A stretch of DNA of 12,926 bases from Azonexus sp. (GTDB taxonomy: Bacteria; Pseudomonadota; Gammaproteobacteria; Burkholderiales; Rhodocyclaceae), in contig JAITWU010000028.1 of assembly GCA_031285115.1 (NCBI GenBank), positions 1-12,926 on the forward strand, read 5' to 3'. Positions 1-6,652 of the stretch are shown here, piece by piece. Both the position numbers and the translations under genes were made by a program. The first letter of the stretch is position 1. Each line of letters opens with the position of its first letter. The notes under the pieces were generated by a model, which ran no database searches, had not been told where the DNA came from, and was given only the letters and a program-made list of their open reading frames with translations.

Positions 1-6
1 TTATAG

Positions 7-46
7 AAAAAAGCCAAGAAAATTAAATAGGTACACGGCTTTTTTT
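7..46. terminator. Possible second, bidirectional terminator
   Basis: AAAAAAGCC (7-15) and GGCTTTTTT (37-45) are perfect 9-base inverted arms around a 21-base AT-rich loop, with a T-run on each strand. It could back up the cheA2 terminator or end a plus-strand gene lying left of the window. The stem has only three G:C pairs and the loop is long, so it would be weak. No gene is visible between 1 and 151. Confidence 0.35.
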
Positions 47-98
47 AGCTAATTTATGAGGTGTAAGTTGCAAGCATATGACAGCGCAACCAATCCCC

Positions 99-128
99 AA
101 AAAAAGAAAGAGGGGGCGACCCCCCTCT
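99..128 (-). terminator. Intrinsic terminator after cheA2
   Basis: Reading the minus strand after the cheA2 stop: a perfect 8-bp stem AGAGGGGG / CCCCCTCT with loop GTCG, followed at once by TTCTTTTTTT. This is a textbook rho-independent terminator and marks the end of the second block. Confidence 0.92.
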
Positions 129-151
129 CAAGCAGCCAGCGAAAAATAAAA

Positions 152-2089
152 TCAGGCCGAAGCCAGCGCCCGCAAGCCAGCCGCCATATCCGGATGTTGA
201 CTGAGATCGGCCAGCAACTCTTTCATGTCGAGGATCAGGACAATCTGCCCATTCGACAGGGTTGTCACGCCAGCCACGCCCTTCGGACGGAAATCCTCCA
301 GCGACTTGATCACCGCATCATCGCGGCCAGCGAAGCTGTCCACGGCGAGGATGAAACTGCGTTCGGCGGTCTGCATGAAAACGCCGTATTCCGGGTAGCG
401 CGTAAACGGCCAGCCAAGGAGGCGGGCAAGCGAAATGACCGGCAGAACCTCGCCACGGACGACCAGTGTTTCTTTGCCGCCGACTTCCTGCACCCGCCCT
501 TTTTCAATTGGCAGAATTTCACGCACCAGGGACAGCGGCAGGGCAAACGGCTGATCGCCCAGCAACACCAGCAAGACCGGCAGAATGGCGAGGGTCAGCG
601 GCAGGGAAATCAGGAACACCGAACCTTTGCCCGGCTCCGAGCGGATTTCGACCGAGCCGTTGAGTTTCTGGATATTGGTCTTGACCACATCCATGCCGAC
701 ACCGCGACCGGAGACGTCGGAAATATTGGTCTTGGTCGAAAAGCCCGGCAAAAAGATCAGGTTGAGGCTCTGCCGCTCGTCGAGGGTGTTGGCTTCTTCT
801 TCCGAAATCAGGCCCTTTTCGACAGCCTTGGCGCGGATGCGCTCGGCGCTCATGCCCTTGCCGTCGTCGGCGATGATCAGGACGATGTGGTCGCCTTCCT
901 GCCGCGCCTCCAGACGCACCAGACTTTTCGCCGGTTTGCCAGCGGCCTGACGCTCCTCCGGCATCTCGACGCCGTGGTCGACGGCATTGCGAATCAAATG
1001 GATGAGCGGATCGGCGAGATCCTCGATCATCGTCTTGTCGACTTCGGTTTCTTCGCCAGCCAGAACCAGTTCGACATCCTTGCCGAACTGGCGGGCGAGA
1101 TCGCGGGCGATGCGCGGGTATTTCTGGAACAACCGGCCAATCGGCTGCATCCGCGTCTTCATCACCGAATTCTGCAAATCGGAAACGAGCAGATCGAGCT
1201 GACTGACGGCCTGATCGAGCGCATGGAGCGTCTCGGCATCATTTTTGCCAGCGAGAATATCGGCGCGCAGGCTGGTCAGCCGGTTCTTGGTCAGGCCGAT
1301 TTCGCCGGACAGATTGAGTACTTGGTCGAGGCGCGAGGTATCGACGCGAATGGTGCTTTCCCGCCCGCCGCGCTCTTCGACCCGCCGCGCCGAGGTCGGC
1401 TGGCCGCCGGGGCGGTCGGTGGCGCGTCGGCCAAACGGCGAAGGCCCCTGCTCGCTGGCTGGCGCGATCTCTGCCGCCGGAATGTCGGCAGCGGCTACCG
1501 CCGCCGCCAATTCGGTTTTCGCGACCAATTCACCCTGAACTGCGGCGCTGCCGGGCTGCTGCCCGGTCAGGCTGGCCTGCAACGCCTGCCAGTCCGGCTC
1601 GCCACCGGCGCCCGGCGCTTTTCCGGCGGGCTGCTCGACAGCGGCGGCGACCGGCGGCGCAGCGGGAGCCGCCGCCGGTTTCGCGACGCCCGGCAACTCG
1701 CCGCGCAAAGCGCCCTGCAAGGCGGCAATCACATGCGGATCAGCCGGTTGCGGCATGACCTTCTGCCCCAACTCGCCGAACATTTCGCGCACGCCCTTGG
1801 TCGCCGCCATGATGACATCCATCAATTCCGGCGTCAGTTCCAGTTCGCCATTGCGCAGCCGGTCAAACAGGTTCTCGGTCAAATGGCACAACGTGACCAG
1901 TTCGGCGGCATTGAGAAAACCGGCGCCGCCCTTGATCGTATGAAAGCCACGGAAAATGTCGTTCAATAAACCACGGTCATCGGGCATCCGCTCCAGATCG
2001 ACCAGTTTATTGTCTACATCGGAAAGCAGATCGTAGGCTTCCTGCAAAAAGTCCTGCAACAGGTCTTCCATTCCGGCGAAATCACTCAT
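152..2089 (-). CDS. cheA: CheA histidine kinase (cheA2), no recognisable P2 domain
   Basis: Complete CheA of 645 residues. P1 phosphotransfer domain (about 5-108) with His50 in HTIKGGAGF; an Ala/Pro-rich linker (about 108-244) with no recognisable CheY-binding P2 domain; P3 dimerisation (about 245-310); ATPase with N box (HLIRNAVDHGVE, 364-375), G1 (DDGKGM, 408-413), F box (IFLPGFST, 445-452) and G2 (GRGVGMD, 461-467); CheW-like regulatory domain (about 500-630). All catalytic motifs look intact. The ATG at 2089 has AGGAGAG just upstream; the TTG at 2104 overlaps the cheZ stop and is less likely. It is the last gene of the second block and ends just before a strong terminator. It differs from CheA1 in the regulatory domain, where LAILPVLLVLL is more hydrophobic. 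Confidence 0.96.
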   Translation of the reverse strand: MSDFAGMEDLLQDFLQEAYDLLSDVDNKLVDLERMPDDRGLLNDIFRGFHTIKGGAGFLNAAELVTLCHLTENLFDRLRNGELELTPELMDVIMAATKGVREMFGELGQKVMPQPADPHVIAALQGALRGELPGVAKPAAAPAAPPVAAAVEQPAGKAPGAGGEPDWQALQASLTGQQPGSAAVQGELVAKTELAAAVAAADIPAAEIAPASEQGPSPFGRRATDRPGGQPTSARRVEERGGRESTIRVDTSRLDQVLNLSGEIGLTKNRLTSLRADILAGKNDAETLHALDQAVSQLDLLVSDLQNSVMKTRMQPIGRLFQKYPRIARDLARQFGKDVELVLAGEETEVDKTMIEDLADPLIHLIRNAVDHGVEMPEERQAAGKPAKSLVRLEARQEGDHIVLIIADDGKGMSAERIRAKAVEKGLISEEEANTLDERQSLNLIFLPGFSTKTNISDVSGRGVGMDVVKTNIQKLNGSVEIRSEPGKGSVFLISLPLTLAILPVLLVLLGDQPFALPLSLVREILPIEKGRVQEVGGKETLVVRGEVLPVISLARLLGWPFTRYPEYGVFMQTAERSFILAVDSFAGRDDAVIKSLEDFRPKGVAGVTTLSNGQIVLILDMKELLADLSQHPDMAAGLRALASA

Positions 2090-2100
2090 CGTCGCTCTCC

Positions 2101-2958
2101 TCAAAAGCCGAGGCTGTCAAGCAGGTCGTCCACCTGCGCTTGATTGACCACCACATCGGTACGTCCTTCGGCATTGACTACCGGCCCGTTCATCAGATTG
2201 TTCACCTCGTTCGTCCGTTTGGTGTCCGGCACCGTTTCGAGGAGCACGCTCATGAGGCCGGATTCAAGTTCCTGGGCCAAAGCGACAACCTTCTTGATGA
2301 CCTGGCCGGTCAAATCCTGAAAATCCTGCGCCATCATGATTTCCGTCAATTGGACATGAGTCGCTTTGGTTTTTTCCGGCAATTGCTGATTGAGAAAATC
2401 TCTGGTTTCGCCCGCCAGCGCCTTGAAATCTTCGGTTCTCATCTGATTGGCGAAGACCCGATCCCAGCGCGCGCCGAGGGCGCGCGAGCGGCTTTCGATG
2501 TCTTCGACCAACGGATTGGCGATGTCGGTGGCGTTGAGCACACGGCACGCCGCCTGCTCGGTCAGGTTGGCGACATAGGCCAGCCGGTCCTTGGCGTCCG
2601 GCAGGGCGGTGACAGTCTTTTCGAGAAGCTTGTCGTAACCGAGTTGCCCCAGGGTGTCGTGCAGGGCGCGGGCCATGTGGCCGATGCGGTTGAAGACCGC
2701 TTCCTGCTTCGGCCAGTTTTCGCCGGCTGCCTCAGCCGCCGCCGGATCGACCGCCGGATCAGCCGCCGCCCCGGTGTTCTTCGCCGCGACGCTGTCGAAC
2801 AGGGCTTGCAGATCGTCGTTGTCGCCTGCCGCCGACACCGCTGGCGGCAGGGGCGGCGCGTGCTGGGGCGTTGGCGACGCTGGCGGCGTTACCTTGTAAT
2901 CAGAGGCGATTGAGTCGAACAGGGCCTCAAGTTCGTTGGAATCATTGTTTGCTGTCAT
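2101..2958 (-). CDS. cheZ: CheZ CheY-P phosphatase with repeated N-terminal peptides
   Basis: Phosphatase that speeds dephosphorylation of CheY-P. At 285 residues it is longer than E. coli CheZ (214) because of an N-terminal Pro/Ala-rich extension of about 80 residues. The catalytic region is MAQDFQDLTGQ (209-219); Asp215 and Gln219 correspond to E. coli Asp143 and Gln147. The C-terminus, QVDDLLDSLGF (275-285), is the classic CheY-binding helix. The extension contains two similar peptides, NELEALFDSIAS (8-19) and DDLQALFDSVAA (48-59), which resemble that tail and may be extra CheY-binding sites (inference). An almost perfect AGGAGGT ribosome binding site lies four bases before the ATG and overlaps the cheY stop, so the two genes are coupled. 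cheA2 follows after 11 bases. Confidence 0.96.
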   Translation of the reverse strand: MTANNDSNELEALFDSIASDYKVTPPASPTPQHAPPLPPAVSAAGDNDDLQALFDSVAAKNTGAAADPAVDPAAAEAAGENWPKQEAVFNRIGHMARALHDTLGQLGYDKLLEKTVTALPDAKDRLAYVANLTEQAACRVLNATDIANPLVEDIESRSRALGARWDRVFANQMRTEDFKALAGETRDFLNQQLPEKTKATHVQLTEIMMAQDFQDLTGQVIKKVVALAQELESGLMSVLLETVPDTKRTNEVNNLMNGPVVNAEGRTDVVVNQAQVDDLLDSLGF

Positions 2959-2968
2959 CGTGACCTCC

Positions 2969-3364
2969 TCAGCCTTGGCCCATTTTCTCGAAAATCTTGT
3001 TGAGCTTTTCGGACAGGGTGCCCGCCGTGAATGGTTTGACGATATAACCGCTGGCTCCGGCCTGGGCGGCGGCGATGATGTTTTCCTTTTTCGCTTCGGC
3101 GGTAATCATCAGCACCGGCAGGGCTTTGAGGGCTGGCGTCGCGCGAATGGTTTGCAGGAGCGTGAGGCCATCCATATTGGGCATGTTCCAGTCCGTCACG
3201 ACGAACTCAAAACCGCCAGCCTGCAATTTCTGCAAGGCGATGGCCCCGTCCTCGGCCTCGTCCACATTGGTAAAACCGAGTTCCTTCAGCAAATTGCGGA
3301 CGATCCGACGCATCGTCGAAAAATCATCCACTACCAGGAACCTCATTTTTGGATCAGCAGCCAT
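2969..3364 (-). CDS. cheY: CheY response regulator
   Basis: Single-domain receiver of 131 residues that, when phosphorylated by CheA, binds the flagellar switch (FliM) and changes rotation. All key residues are present: acidic pair Asp13/Asp14, phospho-acceptor Asp58 ([11 protein letters not shown]), Thr88, Tyr107, and Lys110-Pro111, matching E. coli Asp57, Thr87, Tyr106 and Lys109 with one residue of offset. GGAG lies six bases before the ATG. It follows cheV2 by 19 bases and precedes cheZ by 10. It is the only free-standing CheY in the window, so the visible kinases may share it, although another could lie beyond the right edge next to cheA1. Confidence 0.97.
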   Translation of the reverse strand: MAADPKMRFLVVDDFSTMRRIVRNLLKELGFTNVDEAEDGAIALQKLQAGGFEFVVTDWNMPNMDGLTLLQTIRATPALKALPVLMITAEAKKENIIAAAQAGASGYIVKPFTAGTLSEKLNKIFEKMGQG

Positions 3365-3383
3365 GGATTACTCCGAAGTTTTT

Positions 3384-4325
3384 TTATGATCTTTCAATGA
3401 GCGGACGCAGGGTGTCAGCCAGCGCCTCAGCATCAAACTTGGCAACATAGGCATCAACGCCCACAGCCTTGCCCATCGCCCGGTTGGCTTCTGACGACAG
3501 GGAGGAATGCATGACCACCGGGACATCGGCAAAGCGGGGATCGGACTTGATATTCTTGGTCAGCACATAGCCGTCCATTTCCGGCATTTCGGCGTCGGCC
3601 AGGATCAGGCGGATTTCGTCGCGGATGTCACGGCCGCTCTGCTGGGCGTGGGCGGCAATGCCTTGCAGCCGAGTCCAGGCTTCCAGGCCGTTGGTCGCGT
3701 GTTTGTGGCGCACGCCGAGTTTGTCGAGCACCTCGGAAATTTTGCGCCGGGCGACGATCGAATCATCGACGAAAAACACCGTGGTGTCCGGCGGCACGCG
3801 GGCGGGCTGAATGTCGATAATCAGCACTTCGCCAAAGGCATTGGCCAAAACCTGCTCGACATCAAGAATGGAGACCAGACCGCCGTTTTCCAGCTCGATG
3901 ACGGCGGTAATCAGGCCCTGATTGCTCGACAACACGCTTTCCGGCGCTTTCACCCGCTCCCAGTCGACGCGGATGATGCGGTCGACTTCATGCACGAGAA
4001 AACCCAGGGTGCGCTTGGAATACTCGGCGACCATCATGGTCTTGCCCAAGCCTTCCGGGCCGCCGTCGAGACGCATGAAGGAAGCCAGCGACAACACCGG
4101 AATGACATTGCCGCGCAGCGAAATCAGGCCCTCGACGCCATGCGGCATATTCGGCGTTTTGGTGATGTGCGGCGTGCGGCCAACCTCGCGCACCTTGAAC
4201 ACATTGATCCCGAAAATTTCGCGGGTGCCCAGCGAAAAAAGCAGAATCTCCATCTTGTTGGAGCCTGCGAGGCGGGTTCGCGCATCAACGCTATCGAGCA
4301 GATTTTTGCTTTCGACCAGATCCAT
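3384..4325 (-). CDS. cheV: CheV coupling protein (CheW-receiver fusion), copy 2
   Basis: Second CheV, 313 residues, with the same layout: CheW-like domain (about 15-165, with NVFKVREV at 41-48 and ISLRGNVIPVLSL at about 68-80) and receiver (about 182-310) with Asp187/Asp188, phospho-acceptor Asp244 (ADAEMPEMDG) and Lys296. The ATG at 4325 has GGGAG six bases upstream and starts at a position matching copy 1; an upstream extension would overlap cheV1 and looks unlike CheV. The two copies share blocks such as EMPEMDGY and SDPRF but differ widely elsewhere, so the duplication is older than that of cheB. The pair may couple different receptors, or answer different kinases (CheA1 versus CheA2). 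That division of labour is an inference. Confidence 0.95.
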   Translation of the reverse strand: MDLVESKNLLDSVDARTRLAGSNKMEILLFSLGTREIFGINVFKVREVGRTPHITKTPNMPHGVEGLISLRGNVIPVLSLASFMRLDGGPEGLGKTMMVAEYSKRTLGFLVHEVDRIIRVDWERVKAPESVLSSNQGLITAVIELENGGLVSILDVEQVLANAFGEVLIIDIQPARVPPDTTVFFVDDSIVARRKISEVLDKLGVRHKHATNGLEAWTRLQGIAAHAQQSGRDIRDEIRLILADAEMPEMDGYVLTKNIKSDPRFADVPVVMHSSLSSEANRAMGKAVGVDAYVAKFDAEALADTLRPLIERS

Positions 4326-4344
4326 GAATGACTCCCGTGCGAAT

Positions 4345-5316
4345 TCAGGCTGCCGTTTCCGGCTCGCCAGCGGCGATGCCCAAGCGATGCGCCAGCGTTT
4401 CCGACAGGCGCTGCGGCTCAAACTTGGGCACGTACTCGTCGACGCCGACCGACAGGCCGAGCTTCTGATTGGACATTCCGGACAACGAGGAATGCATGAT
4501 TACCGGAATATCCTTGAAACGCGGGTCCGATTTGATTTTCTTGGTCAGGATGTAGCCATCCATTTCCGGCATTTCAATATCGGTCAGCACCAGATTGATA
4601 AATTTGTTAACCGGCTGATTGAGCGACTGGGCGTAAGCCGCCATTTTTTCCATTTCTTCCCACAGGCGCGCGCCGTTAACCGCGCCGAAGCCCTTGGCCC
4701 CCATCACTTCGAGCGTCCGCTCGATCTGCCGACGGGCGACGCTCGAATCGTCGCAGTAATAAACGGTGGCGTCCGGGCGGTCGAGCGGCACGACGCCACG
4801 GAACATGACTTCGTTGTCGATGGCGGTGGTTTCCGAGAGCACTTTCTCGACATCCATCATCATCACCAGACGCCCGTCCGTCAGCTCGGTGACGGCGGTG
4901 ACCAGACCGCCGGTCTGCGCCGTCAGCATTTCCGGCGGCACCCGCATCTTGCTCCAGTCGAGGCGCAGGATGGTATCGACCGCCTCGACCAGAAAGCCTT
5001 GGGTATGGCCGTTGTATTCGGTCACGATCATGATTTCGCGCGGGCCATCGACATTGATGCCAGCGTATTTGGCAAGGTCGATGACCGGCACCAGCGCGCC
5101 GCGCAGACTGACCATGCCCTCGACCGAGGCCGGCATTTCCGGCGCCGCCGTGATCGCTGGCGTGCGCATCACCTCGCGCACCTTGAAGACGTTGATGCCG
5201 TAGGTCTCGCGGCGACCCGTCCGCTGATCGAGGCCGAGAAAAAACAACAAAATCTCAAGTTTGTTGGTTCCGGCCAACTTGGTCCGCGCATCAATATTCT
5301 TTAGCAACTCTGACAT
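4345..5316 (-). CDS. cheV: CheV coupling protein (CheW-receiver fusion), copy 1
   Basis: CheV of 323 residues: an N-terminal CheW-like domain (about 15-165, with NVFKVREV at 42-49 and VSLRGALVPVIDL at about 69-81) fused to a receiver domain (about 184-310). The receiver has the acidic pair Asp189/Asp190, phospho-acceptor Asp246 (LTDIEMPEMDG) and Lys298. CheV couples receptors to CheA as CheW does, and CheA-dependent phosphorylation of its receiver is thought to tune or dampen signalling. It is the first gene of the second block, downstream of its own predicted promoter and structured leader. A second, more diverged cheV follows 19 bases later. The start is the second of two close ATG codons, chosen from ribosome-binding-site spacing. 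Confidence 0.95.
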   Translation of the reverse strand: MSELLKNIDARTKLAGTNKLEILLFFLGLDQRTGRRETYGINVFKVREVMRTPAITAAPEMPASVEGMVSLRGALVPVIDLAKYAGINVDGPREIMIVTEYNGHTQGFLVEAVDTILRLDWSKMRVPPEMLTAQTGGLVTAVTELTDGRLVMMMDVEKVLSETTAIDNEVMFRGVVPLDRPDATVYYCDDSSVARRQIERTLEVMGAKGFGAVNGARLWEEMEKMAAYAQSLNQPVNKFINLVLTDIEMPEMDGYILTKKIKSDPRFKDIPVIMHSSLSGMSNQKLGLSVGVDEYVPKFEPQRLSETLAHRLGIAAGEPETAA

Positions 5317-5324
5317 TGTCATTT

Positions 5325-5328
5325 CCTC
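5325..5328 (-). promoter_or_regulatory. Ribosome binding site deciding the cheV1 start
   Basis: GAGG stands eight bases before the ATG at 5316, but only two bases before the other in-frame ATG at 5322, so the downstream ATG is favoured. Confidence 0.6.
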
Positions 5329-5388
5329 GCACTACTGGCAAGTGGCCATTTACACCTGGATTACCGGCCCGGAAAGGCCAAGGATACA

Positions 5389-5440
5389 CGTTTTTCACCC
5401 CCTGACAAACCGCTGGCGAAGGGGGGAAGCCTGAAAAACG
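5389..5440. promoter_or_regulatory. Long inverted repeat in the cheV1 leader
   Basis: Perfect 9-base arms CGTTTTTCA (5389-5397) and TGAAAAACG (5432-5440) enclose a second pair of arms, CCCCC (5398-5402) and GGGGGG (5421-5426), around an 18-base loop, with a small asymmetric bulge. It lies downstream of the predicted start site and would fold in the leader RNA. It lacks a U-run after the stem, so it is not a standard terminator; it could be an attenuator, an RNA stability element or a protein-binding site. Confidence 0.5.
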
Positions 5441-5482
5441 ACCTATCGGATACGAACTCCGGTATCGAGCAAGATTGAAGAA

Positions 5483-5511
5483 ATGTTAAGGCAATTTGCT
5501 AAAATTGTCAA
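5483..5511 (-). promoter_or_regulatory. Sigma70-type promoter for cheV1-cheV2-cheY-cheZ-cheA2
   Basis: On the minus strand, a perfect -35 TTGACA (5506-5511), a 17-base spacer and a -10 TAACAT (5483-5488, four of six consensus bases). Transcription would begin near 5476, leaving a leader of about 160 bases before cheV1. It sits in an AT-rich patch between GC-rich genes. Confidence 0.65.
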
Positions 5512-5520
5512 TATTAACAA
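5505..5520. promoter_or_regulatory. 16-bp near-palindrome overlapping the cheV1 promoter
   Basis: TTGTCAATATTAACAA reads almost the same on the other strand (TTGTTAATATTGACAA): seven of eight arm positions pair. It covers the -35 hexamer of the predicted cheV1 promoter, a usual position for a repressor operator. The TTGT-N8-ACAA layout does not match an FNR or CRP box; it has the spacing of a LexA-type box but differs at the outer base of each arm. The binding protein is unknown. Confidence 0.45.
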
Positions 5521-5553
5521 TGCCAATTACCTGCTCCGCTGCGCCGCGCCCGG

Positions 5554-6627
5554 TCAGGCCTTCTTTTTGACCGGCAGCGCCTCGCCACAGGCCGCATGAA
5601 GGACGCGCCGGGCGATCTCGTTGAGCGGACATTGCTGGCCGACTGCGCCGAGTCTGAAAGCCTCCTGCGGCATACCGTAGACGGTGCTGCTGGCTTCGTC
5701 CTGGCCGAAGGTGGCAGCGCCCGCCTGGCGCATCTTGAGCAGCCCCTGAGCGCCGTCCCGGCCCATGCCGGTGAGAATGACGCCGACGGCCCGAGAACCG
5801 GCGACCGCCGCCGCCGAATCGAACAGGACATCAACCGACGGGCGATGGCGGTTGACCGGATCGGTTTTCAGCAATTCGGTGAGGCAGCCACCATTGCCGC
5901 GCCGGATCTGCAAGTGGGAATGGCCCGGCGCGAGGTAAATCGTGCCCGCTGCGAGCGCCTCGTTGCCTTGCGCCTCGACCACGCGCGGCGGGCACAGGCT
6001 GTCGAGGCGACGGGCAAAGGAGGCGGTAAAGGTTTCCGGCATGTGCTGGACGATCAGGGTCGGCGGACAATCGACCGGGAAAGCGGCGAGCACTTCCTTG
6101 AGCGCCTCGGTGCCGCCGGTCGACGCGCCGATGAAGATCATCCGCCCGCCGCCGCGCCCGGCGCTCCCGACTGCCACCGGCGGCGGCATTTTGGCCGGGG
6201 CCGAGACAAAGGGGTTGCAAAAGCGCAGGCGGGCGTGTCGGGCGGCGCGAATCTTGTCGGTCAGCGCCGTCGCGTAGTCGCTGCGGTTGCCATCGGCGCG
6301 CAGCTTGCCGATCACGTCGACTGCGCCCAGTTCGAGCGCCTTGAACGCCCTTTCCGTACCAGCTTCGGTATAGGTCGAAACCATCACCACCGGCATTGGC
6401 CGCAGGCTCATCAGGCGCTGGAGAAATTCGAGGCCGTCCATTTTCGGCATTTCGACATCGAGGGTCAGCACGTCGGGGCGCAGGTGGCGGATCATCTCCT
6501 GCGCCATCAAGGCGTCCGCCGCGACGCCGACGACGGTGAGATCCGGCTCGGCGTTGATGATGGTGCTGAGCATCATCCGCACGGCGGCGGAATCATCAAT
6601 GATCAGGACGCGGGTTTTGTTCGACAT
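5554..6627 (-). CDS. cheB: CheB receptor methylesterase/deamidase, copy 2, with altered Lys-Leu motif
   Basis: Second CheB, 357 residues, starting 25 bases after cheB1. The receiver keeps Asp11/Asp12 and phospho-acceptor Asp57 (LTLDVEMP), but the conserved Lys108 is followed by Leu109 instead of Pro; the codon is CTG at 6301-6303, where copy 1 has CCG. The esterase domain keeps Ser169 (GASTGG), His195 (QHMP) and Asp291 (TGMGRDG), so catalysis should be intact. Long stretches of protein and DNA match copy 1, with most difference in the linker (about 137-160) and a C-terminal tail ending in KKKA. It is the last gene of the first block; no intrinsic terminator is evident after it. The Pro loss could alter phosphorylation-dependent activation, which is an inference. 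Confidence 0.95.
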   Translation of the reverse strand: MSNKTRVLIIDDSAAVRMMLSTIINAEPDLTVVGVAADALMAQEMIRHLRPDVLTLDVEMPKMDGLEFLQRLMSLRPMPVVMVSTYTEAGTERAFKALELGAVDVIGKLRADGNRSDYATALTDKIRAARHARLRFCNPFVSAPAKMPPPVAVGSAGRGGGRMIFIGASTGGTEALKEVLAAFPVDCPPTLIVQHMPETFTASFARRLDSLCPPRVVEAQGNEALAAGTIYLAPGHSHLQIRRGNGGCLTELLKTDPVNRHRPSVDVLFDSAAAVAGSRAVGVILTGMGRDGAQGLLKMRQAGAATFGQDEASSTVYGMPQEAFRLGAVGQQCPLNEIARRVLHAACGEALPVKKKA

Positions 6628-6652
6628 GGCGGTTCTCTACTGGCGGGCCGGG

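Noticed and set aside
1..151. Possible small gene or sRNA at the left end
   Set aside because: Apart from the terminator and a weak inverted repeat there is no ribosome binding site with a plausible coding frame and no promoter I can support.
4326..4421. Upstream extension of cheV2 by 32 residues
   Set aside because: The extension lies inside the end of cheV1 in another frame, is Arg-rich and unlike CheV, and the ATG at 4325 has a good ribosome binding site.
5443..5450. Possible FliA (sigma28) -10 element, TCCGATAG, upstream of cheV1
   Set aside because: The -10 resembles the consensus, but no TAAA-like -35 lies at the required distance (the bases there read CTCG). The sigma70-type promoter nearby is much better.
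5449..5466. Small inverted repeat GATAC-N8-GTATC downstream of the promoter
   Set aside because: The arms are only five bases, which is expected by chance; kept out of the features without conservation data.
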